From the NCBI RefSeq assembly GCF_019209935.1, contig NZ_JAHUTN010000005.1, forward strand, positions 124,001 to 188,000: a stretch of DNA of 64,000 nt, read 5' to 3'. The notes under the pieces were generated by a model that saw only the letters and a program-made list of their open reading frames with translations, ran no database searches and was not told the origin of the DNA. Position numbers and translations under genes: made by a program. The stretch comes from Corynebacterium sp. TAE3-ERU16 (GTDB lineage: Bacteria; Actinomycetota; Actinomycetes; Mycobacteriales; Mycobacteriaceae). The first letter of the stretch is position 1. The number at the start of each line of letters is the position of its first letter. Below, piece after piece: positions 20,615-31,266 of this stretch.

Positions 20615-21556
20615 ATGCGCCTGGTCTTCGCCGGCACCCCGGAACCCGCAGTCGTCGCACTCGAGAAGCTGCTGTCCTCGAACCACGAGGTCGTGGCGGT
20701 GATCACGAGACCCGATGCCCGTCGTGGCCGGGGCCGTACCCTGCACCCGTCACCCGTTGCGGAGCTCGCCGCCGCCCACGGCGTCGAGATTCTCAGACCC
20801 ACCTCCCTGAAGCCCGACTCCGAGGACGGTCGCGCACTGCGCGCACGACTCGCGGAGCTCGCACCCGACTGCATCCCCGTGGTCGCGTACGGGAACCTCA
20901 TCACCCCGGACCTCCTCACGGCCGCCCCCCACGGGTGGGTGAACCTGCACTTCTCCCTCCTCCCGGCATGGCGTGGTGCCGCTCCCGTGCAGGCCGCGCT
21001 GGCCGCCGGCGACCGGGAGACCGGGGCCGCGACCTTCCGGATCGAGGAGGGACTGGACACCGGGCCGGTGTTCGCCCACGTCACGGAGACGATCACCCCG
21101 GAGGACACCGGTGACGACCTGCTCACCAGGCTCGCCCACAGTGGGGCACAACTCCTGGTGGACACCATGGACGGCATCGCGGACGGTTCACTGGAACCGA
21201 CACCGCAGAGCGGGGAGGCGACCTACGCCGCGAAGATCTCCAAGGACGACGCCCGGATCGACTGGACCTCGACATCCGCGGAGATCGACCGGCGGATCCG
21301 TGCGTTCACCCCGGCACCCGGGGCGTGGACCACACTGAACGGCCAACGCATGAAGATCGGGCCGGTGGCCGCCGTGGACGGAGGGCCCGGATCACCGGTG
21401 CCCGGGGAACTGCGGGTCACCGGTGACGGTGTCGTCGTCGGAACGGGAGACGGGGCGGTGATGCTCCGGCGGGTCCAGGCTCCGGGCAAGAAGATGATGG
21501 CTGCAATGGACTGGGCGCGTGGCGCGCATCCGGAAGAAGGAACGGTACTCGTATGA
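20615..21556 (+). CDS. fmt: Methionyl-tRNA formyltransferase
   Basis: Fmt formylates initiator Met-tRNA using 10-formyl-THF. The 313-residue protein starts MRLVFAGTPEPAVVALEKLL and has the catalytic segment NLHFSLLPAWRGAAPVQ, the folate-site RIEEGLDTGPV and a C-terminal OB-like tRNA-binding domain. A peptide deformylase gene, often placed just upstream of fmt, is absent: priA is the direct neighbour. The stop overlaps the rsmB ATG by 4 bases, so the two are translationally coupled. Confidence 0.97.
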   Translation: MRLVFAGTPEPAVVALEKLLSSNHEVVAVITRPDARRGRGRTLHPSPVAELAAAHGVEILRPTSLKPDSEDGRALRARLAELAPDCIPVVAYGNLITPDLLTAAPHGWVNLHFSLLPAWRGAAPVQAALAAGDRETGAATFRIEEGLDTGPVFAHVTETITPEDTGDDLLTRLAHSGAQLLVDTMDGIADGSLEPTPQSGEATYAAKISKDDARIDWTSTSAEIDRRIRAFTPAPGAWTTLNGQRMKIGPVAAVDGGPGSPVPGELRVTGDGVVVGTGDGAVMLRRVQAPGKKMMAAMDWARGAHPEEGTVLV

Positions 21557-23106
21557 GTTTGGAGAAGTCCGGTGGATTCCGCGCACGGAGTGGCGGCGGA
21601 CGCAGCAGTTCCCGGGCCACCGGCGGCGGATCGGGGGCGCAGCGGCGGACCGGCGGAGGATCCGGGAAACGGGGGCGGACGCAGTCGTCGCACCGGCCCA
21701 AGGGTGACGTCTCAGGGGCCCGTTCCGGGTCGACGAAGAAGACGGTCCCCGGTGGATCCGGCCGTCCCCTGACCCCGGGGGTCGACGCCCCCAGGGCGGC
21801 GGCACTGCACGTCCTGCGTGCGGTCCGCGCCGACGACGCCTACGCGAACCTCATCCTCCCCGGCCTGCTCCGCACCCACGGGATCACGGAACGGGACGCC
21901 GCGTTCGCCACCGAGCTCACCTACGGCACGTTGCGTCAGCTCGGGGTTCTCGATGAGGTGATCGACGCCGCGTCGAGCCGACCGCTGGAGACCATCGACG
22001 GGGAGGTCCTCGACATTCTCCGGCTGTCGGCCTACCAGCTGCTGAACATGCGGGTCGGTGCCCACGCCGCTGTGGACACCGGGGTACGGCTCACCGAAGG
22101 CATCGGGCAGGAACGGGCGAAGGGATTCGTCAACGCCGTACTGCGGACCATCTCGAGGCGGACCCCGGACGAGTGGATGCGCGACCTCGCCCCGGCGGGA
22201 GGAGTGGCGGCCACCGCCTTCGCGAACGCCCATCCGGTCTGGATCGCGGAGAGCTTCGCCAGGGTGCTCGGTGAAACCGAACTCGACGAGGCACTCGCCG
22301 CGGACTCCGAGCGGCCCAAGGTCCACCTGGCCGCCCGTCCCGGTGAGATCACCGCGGAGGAACTGGCCCTGGCCACCGGTGGCGAGCCCGGTCCGTACTC
22401 GCCGTACGCCGTCCACCTCGACTCGGGGGACCCCGGTGACCTGGAACCGCTGCGGGAACGGCTCGCCACCGTCCAGGACGAGGGCAGCCAGATCATCGCC
22501 CGCGCGCTGGTCGAGGCTCCGGTGGAGGGCGCGGACCGTGGCCGGTGGCTCGATCTGTGTGCGGGCCCCGGTGGCAAGGCGGCGCTCATCGGTGCACTCG
22601 CCCGGATAGACGGTGCCCGCCTCGACGCGGTGGAGGTGTCCGAACACCGGGCGAAACTCGTGCGTACCGCGACCAGCGGACTGCCGGTCAACGTGGTGAC
22701 GGCCGACGGACGTGACCCGGGGCTCGAGCCCGGGTACGACCGGGTGCTCGTCGACGCCCCGTGCTCCGGACTCGGCGCCCTGCGCCGCCGACCCGAGGCA
22801 CGCTGGCGCAAGTCCGAGGCCGACATCGCGGAACTCACGGAGCTCCAGTTCGAGTTGCTCTCCAGCGCCGTGTCGCTGGTTCGCCCCGGTGGGGTCGTCG
22901 TGTACTCGACCTGCTCACCCGACCTCCGGGAGACCCGCGGCGTCGTCGATCGTGCACTGGCTGAACTCGGTGTCACGGAGCTCGACGCCTCGGGCCTCGC
23001 GTGCGGGATGCCGGACACCGGCGAGTGTGCCAGCGTCCAGATGTGGCCCCACCGCCACGGCACCGACGCGATGTTCTTCAGCGTGCTCCGGGTCGACCGC
23101 GCCTGA
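21553..23106 (+). CDS. rsmB: 16S rRNA m5C967 methyltransferase
   Basis: RsmB methylates C967 of 16S rRNA using SAM. The 517-residue protein has a NusB-like RNA-binding domain (about residues 78-220; RAAALHVLRAVRADDAYANL). A Rossmann methylase domain follows, with the SAM motif DLCAGPGGKAALIG and two catalytic Cys motifs, VDAPCSGLGALRRRPEARW and YSTCSP. Residues 1-75 are a low-complexity Gly/Ser/Arg-rich tail not part of the E. coli enzyme. The ATG overlaps the fmt stop (ATGA). Confidence 0.95.
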   Translation: MSLEKSGGFRARSGGGRSSSRATGGGSGAQRRTGGGSGKRGRTQSSHRPKGDVSGARSGSTKKTVPGGSGRPLTPGVDAPRAAALHVLRAVRADDAYANLILPGLLRTHGITERDAAFATELTYGTLRQLGVLDEVIDAASSRPLETIDGEVLDILRLSAYQLLNMRVGAHAAVDTGVRLTEGIGQERAKGFVNAVLRTISRRTPDEWMRDLAPAGGVAATAFANAHPVWIAESFARVLGETELDEALAADSERPKVHLAARPGEITAEELALATGGEPGPYSPYAVHLDSGDPGDLEPLRERLATVQDEGSQIIARALVEAPVEGADRGRWLDLCAGPGGKAALIGALARIDGARLDAVEVSEHRAKLVRTATSGLPVNVVTADGRDPGLEPGYDRVLVDAPCSGLGALRRRPEARWRKSEADIAELTELQFELLSSAVSLVRPGGVVVYSTCSPDLRETRGVVDRALAELGVTELDASGLACGMPDTGECASVQMWPHRHGTDAMFFSVLRVDRA

Positions 23107-23140
23107 CGCCCTGACCGTGCGTTCCCGGCGGGTGGGGCGA

Positions 23141-23146
23141 TAGGAT
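23141..23146 (+). promoter_or_regulatory. -10 element for a leaderless rpe mRNA
   Basis: TAGGAT ends 6 bases before the ATG at 23153, with no ribosome site between. The same sequence pattern recurs before rapZ, mptB and ctaA. Confidence 0.6.
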
Positions 23147-23152
23147 GGCGGC

Positions 23153-23812
23153 ATGTCAGAGCCGATCATCGCACCGTCAATCCTGTCCGCCGACTTCACC
23201 CGCCTCGGGGAGGAGATCGCCCGCGTGTCCGACGCCGACTGGATCCACGTCGACATCATGGACGGGCACTTCGTGCCGAACCTCTCGTTCGGGGCGATGA
23301 TCACAGCGGCGGCACACCGCGCGACGGACACCCCGCTCGACGTCCACCTGATGATCGAGGAGCCCGAGAGGTGGGTCGACGACCACATCGACGCCGGGGC
23401 GCACACGGTGATCTTCCACGTCGAGGCGACCGATGACCCGGTCACCCTGGCCCGGCACATCCGGGGGAGAGGAGCCCGGGCGGCGTTCTCCCTGCGCCCC
23501 GGGACACCGATCGAGGACCACCTCCCGATCCTCGGAGAGTTCGACCAGGTACTCGTGATGAGCGTCGAACCCGGATTCGGCGGGCAGTCCTTCATGCCCG
23601 ACCAGCTGGCGAAGGTGCGCACGCTGCGTCGCGAGATCGACCGGCTGGGACTGGACTGCACCATCGAGATCGACGGCGGGATCTCCCGGGACACGATCGC
23701 GGCCGCCGCCGAAGCGGGATGCGACGCCTTCGTCGCCGGTTCCGCCGTCTACGGCGCCGACGATCCCAACGCTGAGGTGGCCCATCTGCGCACTCTGGCG
23801 GTGCGCGCCTGA
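23153..23812 (+). CDS. rpe: Ribulose-5-phosphate 3-epimerase
   Basis: Rpe interconverts ribulose-5-phosphate and xylulose-5-phosphate in the pentose phosphate pathway. The 219-residue TIM-barrel protein has the metal-site segment WIHVDIMDGHFVPNLSFG (His32, Asp34), HLMIEEPERW, MSVEPGFGGQSF, and EIDGGISRDTI with the second catalytic Asp. The length is normal. In C. glutamicum the ribGCAH riboflavin cluster is recalled as lying between rpe and uvrC; here only a PH-domain gene does. Confidence 0.97.
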   Translation: MSEPIIAPSILSADFTRLGEEIARVSDADWIHVDIMDGHFVPNLSFGAMITAAAHRATDTPLDVHLMIEEPERWVDDHIDAGAHTVIFHVEATDDPVTLARHIRGRGARAAFSLRPGTPIEDHLPILGEFDQVLVMSVEPGFGGQSFMPDQLAKVRTLRREIDRLGLDCTIEIDGGISRDTIAAAAEAGCDAFVAGSAVYGADDPNAEVAHLRTLAVRA

Positions 23813-23872
23813 CCCGGACACCGCGAGCCCGGACCCGGCCGCACTCTTTGCCGGAATCCGGGGGTGGCGGGC

Positions 23873-23878
23873 TAGACT
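23873..23878 (+). promoter_or_regulatory. -10 element before the PH-domain gene
   Basis: TAGACT lies 40 bases before the GTG at 23919. A possible -35 TTTGCC is about 20 bases further upstream, which is rather far. Confidence 0.4.
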
Positions 23879-23918
23879 GGGCGCAGAAGCACACCCGGAC
23901 CGATGAGACAGAGATTGA

Positions 23919-24455
23919 GTGGACGTGAACCCTGAGGGCAAGACCAGCGGAGCCGAGAACGGCGGCGTCGACATCCAGCGCATGCTCGCTGCGGATGCTC
24001 CGACGACCACGGAAAACCCCTGGGAACTGGTCGTCACATCCCGGCGTCTGAAGCTCCTCGCGGTCGTGGCGGTCATCATCGTGATGGCCGTCCACATCTT
24101 CATGGCGTTCGCCGTCGCGATCGGTGACACCGGTGCCGCGGTGACCACGGTGGACCAGTGGTCCTTCGTGGGGGTCGGTCTCGTCATCGCGTTCTGCTGC
24201 ATCGGTATAGCCAGGCCGCGGGTCCGGGCGAACGGGGACGGGGTCGAGGTCCGGAACTTCATCGGCACCCGGTTCTACCCCTGGTCCGTGATCTACGGAC
24301 TGTCGTTCCCGAAGGGTGCCCGCTGGGCGCGACTGGAGCTCCCGGAATTCGAGTTCGTCCCGATGTGGGCCTTCCAGTCGGCGGACGGGGAGGCGGTCGT
24401 CGAGGCCGTGTCCCGGTTCCGTGACCTCGAGGACGCCTACATGCCCGAGGACTAG
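23919..24455 (+). CDS. Membrane-anchored PH-domain protein
   Basis: Function unknown. The 178-residue protein has about 45 soluble N-terminal residues. Two membrane helices follow (LLAVVAVIIVMAVHIFMAFA and SFVGVGLVIAFCCIGIA), then a C-terminal bacterial PH-like domain: RVRANGDGVEVRNFIGTRFY, VIYGLSFPKGARWARLELP and FVPMWAFQSADGEAVVEAV. Proteins of this kind are common in Actinobacteria beside riboflavin or uvrC genes, with no proven role. The GTG at 23919 is chosen because it precedes the acidic N-terminus; a second GTG at 23925 would also work. Confidence 0.85.
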   Translation: MDVNPEGKTSGAENGGVDIQRMLAADAPTTTENPWELVVTSRRLKLLAVVAVIIVMAVHIFMAFAVAIGDTGAAVTTVDQWSFVGVGLVIAFCCIGIARPRVRANGDGVEVRNFIGTRFYPWSVIYGLSFPKGARWARLELPEFEFVPMWAFQSADGEAVVEAVSRFRDLEDAYMPED

Positions 24456-24513
24456 GGCGGATCAGGGAAGACTGTGGTGTACGTACGCATGCACGCGGAC
24501 GGTGCGGTAGCCC

Positions 24514-26571
24514 GTGGCTGATCCGGCAACCTACCGCCCTGCGCCGGGGACCATCCCCACCGAACCGGGGGTGTACAAGTTCCGCGAGGACTCCGGACGG
24601 GTCGTCTACGTCGGGAAGGCGAAGAACCTCCGGGCCCGGCTGTCCAACTACTTCCAGGATGTCACGCAGCTGCACCCGCGGACCCGGCAGATGGTGTTCG
24701 CAGCCTCCTCCGTCGAATGGACCGTGGTGTCCAGCGAGGTGGAGGCGCTCCAACTGGAGTACACGTGGATCAAGCGGTTCGATCCGAGATTCAACGTCAA
24801 GTACCGCGACGACAAGACCTACCCGATGCTCGCCGTCACCGTCGGGGAGGAGATCCCGCGGGCCTTCGTGTACCGCGGTCCGCGCCGACGCGGCGTGCGG
24901 TACTTCGGCCCCTACAGTCACGCGTGGGCCATCCGGGAGACGCTCGACCTGCTGATCCGGGTCTTTCCCGTGCGGACCTGCTCAAAGGGGGTGCTCAACC
25001 GGCACCGGCAACTCGGTCGGCCCTGTCTCCTCGGATACATCGACAAATGTTCCGCGCCCTGCGTCGGAAGGGTCAGCCCCGAGGAACACCGCGAGATCGT
25101 CGACGGCTTCTGTTCCTTCATGTCGGGGCAGACTGACCGGGTCACCCGCAGGCTGGAGCGGGAGATGAACGACGCCGCCGAGTCCCTGGACTTCGAGCGG
25201 GCGGCACGGCTGCGTGACGACCTCGGAGCGATCACGAAGGCGATGGAGAAGCAGGCGGTCGTTCTCGGAGACGGTACCGACGCCGACGTCATCTGCTGCG
25301 CCACCGACGAGCTCGAGGCGGCGGTGCAGATCTTCCACGTCCGCGGTGGACGGATCCGCGGTCAGCGCGGTTGGGTGGTGGAGAAGACCGGGGACACCGA
25401 GCTCGAGATGGGGGAGGACGGGCGTGACCCGGCGGTTCCGCGGATCATCCAGAACTTCCTCACCCAGTTCTACGGGGAGGCTGCCGAACGGGCGGAGGAG
25501 GACCGGTCGGAGGCGGAGAAGATCCGGCGCCGCGGGGTCGACCAGTTCTCCCACGGGGACGACGGACAGGACGTGCACCTCTCTCCCGTCCCCAGGGAGG
25601 TTCTCGTCCAGGAACTGCCGGAGGATCCCGAGGAGACCACCGCGTGGCTCAGTGCACTCAAGGGGGCGAAGGTCGACCTCCGGGTACCCCAACGCGGGGA
25701 CAAGCGGGCCCTGGCCGAGACCGTAGAGCGCAACGCGCGGGAAGCCCTCAGACAGCACAAGCTCAAGCGCGTCGGGGACCTGACCGCGCGCTCGGCCGCC
25801 CTGCGGGACATCCAGGAGGCGTTGTTCATGTCCGAGGCGCCGCTGCGGATCGAGTGCACCGACATCTCCCACATCGCCGGCACCGATGTCGTGGCCTCCC
25901 TGGTCGTGTTCGAGGACGGTCTGCCCAGGAAATCCGACTACCGGCGCTACCGGATCCGGGAGGCGGCGGGGGACGGCCACAGCGACGACGTCGCGTCCAT
26001 CGCCGAAATCACGCGGCGGCGGTTCCTGCGGCACCACCGCGACGCCACCGACGTCCCCGACGCGGAGGAGTTCGACGGCACCCGCTTCGAGGATGAGAAG
26101 GTGGAGGAGCACACCACAGAGGCCCGCAGGTTCGCCTATCCGCCGAACCTGTTCATCGTCGACGGTGGTCTTCCGCAGGTCAACGCCGCACAGGCGGTGT
26201 TCGACGAACTCGGCGTGACGGACGTCACCCTCGTCGGACTGGCCAAGCGGCTGGAGGAGATCTGGGTGCCGGGCGACAGTGAACCGGTCATCCTGCGGCG
26301 CAACAGCCAGGCGCTCTACCTGCTGCAGCAGATCCGTGACGAGGCGCACCGCTTCGCCATCACCTACCACCGTCAGCAGCGGAGCAAGAGGATGCGGGTC
26401 AGCGAACTCGACGGGATCAAGGGGCTCGGAGCGGCGCGGCGCGCCGAGCTGGTACGGCACTTCGGCAGCGTGCGGAAACTGAAGGCCGCCGCCGTGGACG
26501 ACATCACCGAGGTGAAGGGTTTCGGTCCCGCGCTCGCGGAGGCCGTCTATCGTGGTCTCCACCCGGAGTGA
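24514..26571 (+). CDS. uvrC: Excinuclease ABC subunit C
   Basis: UvrC makes both incisions in nucleotide excision repair after UvrAB recognise damage. The 685-residue protein has the N-terminal GIY-YIG nuclease domain ([20 protein letters not shown]), a UVR motif for UvrB binding ([19 protein letters not shown]), and the RNase H-like C-terminal nuclease ([20 protein letters not shown], then [14 protein letters not shown]). Two helix-hairpin-helix units follow ([36 protein letters not shown]). It starts at GTG 24514 with only a weak ribosome site. A 10-bp hairpin follows the stop. Confidence 0.97.
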   Translation: MADPATYRPAPGTIPTEPGVYKFREDSGRVVYVGKAKNLRARLSNYFQDVTQLHPRTRQMVFAASSVEWTVVSSEVEALQLEYTWIKRFDPRFNVKYRDDKTYPMLAVTVGEEIPRAFVYRGPRRRGVRYFGPYSHAWAIRETLDLLIRVFPVRTCSKGVLNRHRQLGRPCLLGYIDKCSAPCVGRVSPEEHREIVDGFCSFMSGQTDRVTRRLEREMNDAAESLDFERAARLRDDLGAITKAMEKQAVVLGDGTDADVICCATDELEAAVQIFHVRGGRIRGQRGWVVEKTGDTELEMGEDGRDPAVPRIIQNFLTQFYGEAAERAEEDRSEAEKIRRRGVDQFSHGDDGQDVHLSPVPREVLVQELPEDPEETTAWLSALKGAKVDLRVPQRGDKRALAETVERNAREALRQHKLKRVGDLTARSAALRDIQEALFMSEAPLRIECTDISHIAGTDVVASLVVFEDGLPRKSDYRRYRIREAAGDGHSDDVASIAEITRRRFLRHHRDATDVPDAEEFDGTRFEDEKVEEHTTEARRFAYPPNLFIVDGGLPQVNAAQAVFDELGVTDVTLVGLAKRLEEIWVPGDSEPVILRRNSQALYLLQQIRDEAHRFAITYHRQQRSKRMRVSELDGIKGLGAARRAELVRHFGSVRKLKAAAVDDITEVKGFGPALAEAVYRGLHPE

Positions 26572-26588
26572 CCACGAAAGTACGGGCT

Positions 26589-26615
26589 GGCGGGGACAAA
26601 CTCCCTGTCCCCGCC
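26589..26615 (+). terminator. Hairpin after uvrC
   Basis: GGCGGGGACA and TGTCCCCGCC form a perfect 10-bp stem with a 7-base loop. Only a weak T-rich tail follows. It separates uvrC from the rapZ promoter. Confidence 0.65.
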
Positions 26616-26629
26616 TCCGGTTGCTGCGA

Positions 26630-26635
26630 TAGAAT
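26630..26635 (+). promoter_or_regulatory. -10 element for a leaderless rapZ mRNA
   Basis: TAGAAT ends 6 bases before the ATG at 26642, and no ribosome site lies between. The hairpin after uvrC is immediately upstream, so this is probably the promoter of rapZ-yvcK-whiA. Confidence 0.65.
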
Positions 26636-26641
26636 GCCGGT

Positions 26642-27556
26642 ATGACAGTCCATGCGCGTGAAGATTCTTCCGAGCGGTCGACCGGTCACTCGATCGAGAG
26701 TGATCCGGTCCTCGTGACCGGTATGTCCGGCGCCGGGCTCAGCTCCGCGGCCCGCGTGCTCGAGGACCTGGGATGGTACGTGTCGCAGAACCTCCCCGCC
26801 GAGCTGATGGTGGAGCTGGTCGAGCTCTGCCGCCGCGATGATTCCCCGGTGGACAAACTCGCCATGGTGACGGACGTGCGTTCCCGGAGTTTCCACGGTG
26901 GGCTGCAGCAGGTGCTGGACGAACTCCGGGACAAGGGGATCAACCCCACGGTCCTGTTCATGGACGCCCGGGACGACATGCTCATCCGTCGATTCGACAC
27001 CGTCCGCCGCACCCACCCCCTGCAGGGGGCAGATACCCTGAGCATCGGTATCGAACGGGAACGCAAGGCCCTCGCGGGAATCAAGGAGCGGGCCGACGTG
27101 GTGATCAACACCTCCGATCTTTCGGTCCACGATCTCCGCCGGGCGATCGAGAGCTCCTTCGCCACGATCGACAACATGCGCCAGCACGTCACCGTCCAGT
27201 CCTTCGGTTTCAAGAACGGTGCCCCGTCGGACGCCGACCTCGTCGTCGACGTACGTTTCCTCCCCAACCCCTACTGGGAACCTGAGCTCCGTCCGTTCCG
27301 TGGTGTCGACAAGCCCGTCAGCGACTACGTGCTGGCGCAACCGGCGGCGCGGGAATTCATCGACAACTTCGTCGCGATGTTCTCCACGATGGTGGAGGGA
27401 TACCGCAGGGAGGGCAAGAGCTTCATCACCGTAGCCGTCGGCTGCACGGGCGGACACCACCGCTCGGTGGCGGTCGCCGCGGAGATCGCCCGGAAGCTAG
27501 ATGAGATCGACAGCCTCGATGTCTCGGTGAACCACCGTGACATCTGCCGCGGCTGA
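26642..27556 (+). CDS. rapZ: RapZ family nucleotide-binding protein with altered P-loop
   Basis: In E. coli RapZ is an RNA adaptor that steers sRNA decay for amino-sugar synthesis; the actinobacterial role is not settled. The 304-residue protein has the N-terminal kinase-like domain and the conserved C-terminal [25 protein letters not shown] and [19 protein letters not shown] segments. The Walker A site reads GMSGAGLSS (residues 27-35), so the usual Lys is absent, as in mycobacterial relatives. It is the first gene of rapZ-yvcK-whiA, a trio conserved in Gram-positive bacteria. Confidence 0.92.
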   Translation: MTVHAREDSSERSTGHSIESDPVLVTGMSGAGLSSAARVLEDLGWYVSQNLPAELMVELVELCRRDDSPVDKLAMVTDVRSRSFHGGLQQVLDELRDKGINPTVLFMDARDDMLIRRFDTVRRTHPLQGADTLSIGIERERKALAGIKERADVVINTSDLSVHDLRRAIESSFATIDNMRQHVTVQSFGFKNGAPSDADLVVDVRFLPNPYWEPELRPFRGVDKPVSDYVLAQPAAREFIDNFVAMFSTMVEGYRREGKSFITVAVGCTGGHHRSVAVAAEIARKLDEIDSLDVSVNHRDICRG

Positions 27557-27569
27557 GAGGCGGGCGGAC

Positions 27570-28586
27570 GTGAACGACACCTGTGATACCTCCGTGACCC
27601 CGAATCCGGGCAGTCTCACCTGTCTCGGAGGCGGGCACGGCCTGTTCCAGACCCTGCGGGCCGGGCGACATCTCGACGTCGACCGGATCACGGCGGTCGT
27701 GACCGTGGCCGACGACGGTGGATCGTCGGGCCGGATCCGGCAGGAGCTCGGCCAGATCCCCCCGGGCGATCTCCGGATGGCCCTCGCCGCACTGTCTCGG
27801 GAAGACGAGGAGGGAAGGCTGTGGGAGCAGGCCCTGCAGCACCGGTTCGGCGGGTACGGCGCTCTCGCCGGTCACGCCGTCGGGAACCTGCTCATCGCGG
27901 GCTTGACGGACGTGCTCGGGAGTCAGGTGAAGGCGCTCGACACCGTCGCGAAACTGACCCGGTCCCACGGGCGTGTCCTCCCGATGTGCGAACAGCCGCT
28001 GGAGATAGAGGCTGAGGTCGCAGGCCTCGGCGATGAACCGATGGCGGTGCGCCCGGTCCGTGGACAGGTCGCCGTCGCCTCAACTACGGGGAACGTCCGC
28101 CGGGTCAGGCTCTTTCCGGAGCGCCCACCGGGAGGCGTGGACGCGGTCGCGGCGATCCGGTCGGCGGACATGGTGACCCTCGGCCCCGGATCATGGTTCA
28201 CGTCGGTGATACCGCACATCCTCGTCCCCGACATCGCCCGCGCACTGATCGAGACCGAAGCGTGCCGCGTCGTCATCCTGAACCTGACCGCGGAGCCCGG
28301 CGAAACCGCCGGATTCTCCACGGAACGGCACATCCACATGCTCACCCAGCACGCACCGGATCTGAGGGTCGACCACATCATCATCGATTCCACGATGATC
28401 TCGGACGACGTGGAACGCAGCTACCTCGCCCGCGCGGCCGCGACCATCGGCGCGAGTGTCGCGTTCGAACCGGTCCGGGCCGATGACGGCGACGGGGGCT
28501 GGGTCAACCGGCACGACCCGGTCAAGCTCGCGGCCGCACTCCAGCGCGTCTACACCCGACACATCTCCGGGGATCCGCGGCGGTAG
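27570..28586 (+). CDS. yvcK: YvcK/CofD-like gluconeogenesis and cell-wall factor
   Basis: YvcK proteins (CuvA in mycobacteria) bind UDP-sugars and are needed for normal cell wall growth on gluconeogenic carbon. The protein has the CofD-like fold motifs CLGGGHGLFQTLRAG, VVTVADDGGSSGRIR, PPGDLRMALAAL, GHAVGNLLIAGL and TLGPGSWFTSVIPHIL. GTG 27570 (338 residues) has AGAGG about 10 bases upstream. An in-frame GTG at 27537 would overlap rapZ by 20 bases and add 11 residues. It is not a F420 enzyme despite the CofD name. Confidence 0.93.
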   Translation: MNDTCDTSVTPNPGSLTCLGGGHGLFQTLRAGRHLDVDRITAVVTVADDGGSSGRIRQELGQIPPGDLRMALAALSREDEEGRLWEQALQHRFGGYGALAGHAVGNLLIAGLTDVLGSQVKALDTVAKLTRSHGRVLPMCEQPLEIEAEVAGLGDEPMAVRPVRGQVAVASTTGNVRRVRLFPERPPGGVDAVAAIRSADMVTLGPGSWFTSVIPHILVPDIARALIETEACRVVILNLTAEPGETAGFSTERHIHMLTQHAPDLRVDHIIIDSTMISDDVERSYLARAAATIGASVAFEPVRADDGDGGWVNRHDPVKLAAALQRVYTRHISGDPRR

Positions 28587-28663
28587 TATCAACGGGCGCG
28601 ACGCGGGACCGAAAACACCACCGCGCCATGTCGGAGAACAGCGAATGAGGGGAGCCGGACACA

Positions 28664-29650
28664 GTGGCACTGACCACCCGTGTGAAGGAAGAACTGGGGC
28701 GCGTCACTGTCAAACGTGACGCCCCGAGAAACGCGGAACTCGCGTCCCTCCTCCGGTTCTCCGCGACACTCCAGGTCGTGGGGGACAGGTTGGTGATCGA
28801 GGCCGACGTGGAGTCGATGGACATCGCGCGGCGGATCAGGGATTCGATCCGGCACCTCTACGGGTGTGAGGCGGTCATCCACGCCGTCGGGTCGGGCGGT
28901 GCACGTCGTACCCGCAGCTACACGGTGACGGTGACGGACGGCGCCCGGGAGATCGCACGGAGGGTGGGTCTGGTCTCACCTTCCGGACATCTGGTCCGCG
29001 GGCTGCCGCCGAGAGTGGTCTCCGGGACGGTCTCCGACGCGGAAGCGGCATGGCGCGGGGCGTTCCTCGTGCACGGTTCGCTCACGGAACCCGGGCGGTC
29101 CTCCGCACTGGAGGTCGCGTGCCCGTGCCCGGAGGCGGCCCTCGCTCTCGTGGGATGCGCACGCCGCCTGGGTATCACGGCGAAGACGAAGGAGTCGCGG
29201 GGTACGGACCGGGTCAGTGTGCGGGACAGCGAGGCGATCGGTGCGCTGCTCACCCGGATGGGCGCGCAGCGGACCCGGCTCGAGTGGGAGGAGCAGCGCA
29301 CCAGACGCGAGGTGAGGGCATCGACGAACCGCCTCGCCAACTTCGATGACGCGAACCTCCGTCGCTCCGCGCGGGCGGCGGTCGCTGCGGCGGCCCGGGT
29401 CGAGCGTGCGCTGGAGATCCTGGGGGATGACGTCCCGGACCACCTGGCGGAAGCGGGGCGGCTGCGGGTCCAGCACCGGCAGGCATCGCTGGAGGAGCTC
29501 GGCCGACTCGCTGATCCACAGATGACCAAGGATGCCGTCGCCGGCCGGATCCGTCGCCTTCTGTCGATGGCGGACCGGAGGGCGGCGGAACTCGGTGTGC
29601 CGAAGACCTCCGAGGCGGTCACGGACAGCCTTTTCACGGACAATCCCTAG
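28664..29650 (+). CDS. whiA: DNA-binding protein WhiA
   Basis: WhiA is a transcription factor with a degenerate LAGLIDADG endonuclease-like N-terminal domain and a C-terminal helix-turn-helix. In Streptomyces it drives sporulation and division genes. The 328-residue protein shows the first domain ([38 protein letters not shown]) and the HTH end ([30 protein letters not shown]). It starts at GTG 28664. A TAGTAT at 28584-28589, overlapping the yvcK stop, could be an internal -10. Confidence 0.95.
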   Translation: MALTTRVKEELGRVTVKRDAPRNAELASLLRFSATLQVVGDRLVIEADVESMDIARRIRDSIRHLYGCEAVIHAVGSGGARRTRSYTVTVTDGAREIARRVGLVSPSGHLVRGLPPRVVSGTVSDAEAAWRGAFLVHGSLTEPGRSSALEVACPCPEAALALVGCARRLGITAKTKESRGTDRVSVRDSEAIGALLTRMGAQRTRLEWEEQRTRREVRASTNRLANFDDANLRRSARAAVAAAARVERALEILGDDVPDHLAEAGRLRVQHRQASLEELGRLADPQMTKDAVAGRIRRLLSMADRRAAELGVPKTSEAVTDSLFTDNP

Positions 29651-31091
<1,441 letters not shown>

Positions 31092-31137
31092 TCCGGCGCG
31101 GAAAAAACCTCCGCCGTCCGGGCTGACGCCCTGATAA

Positions 31138-31191
31138 CGCCAACGGCCCGGGATGCGTACCTCTCCGGAGGTACGCCCCGGGCCGTTGGCG
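31138..31191 (+). terminator. Very long hairpin between gap and pgk
   Basis: CGCCAACGGCCCGGG (31138-31152) pairs perfectly with CCCGGGCCGTTGGCG (31177-31191). Nested inside, GCGTACCTC (31155-31163) pairs with GAGGTACGC (31168-31176) around a TCCG tetraloop. Together they make 24 base pairs with a single 2-base bulge. No T-run follows, so it may work in transcript processing, stability or partial termination rather than as a classic terminator. The class given here is the nearest available. Confidence 0.75.
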
Positions 31192-31266
31192 CACTCGAAC
31201 CCGCTGAAACGGATTCCGTCCCCACCTTCAACCCGATACAGACAGAACAGAACTCAAGGAGAATCG

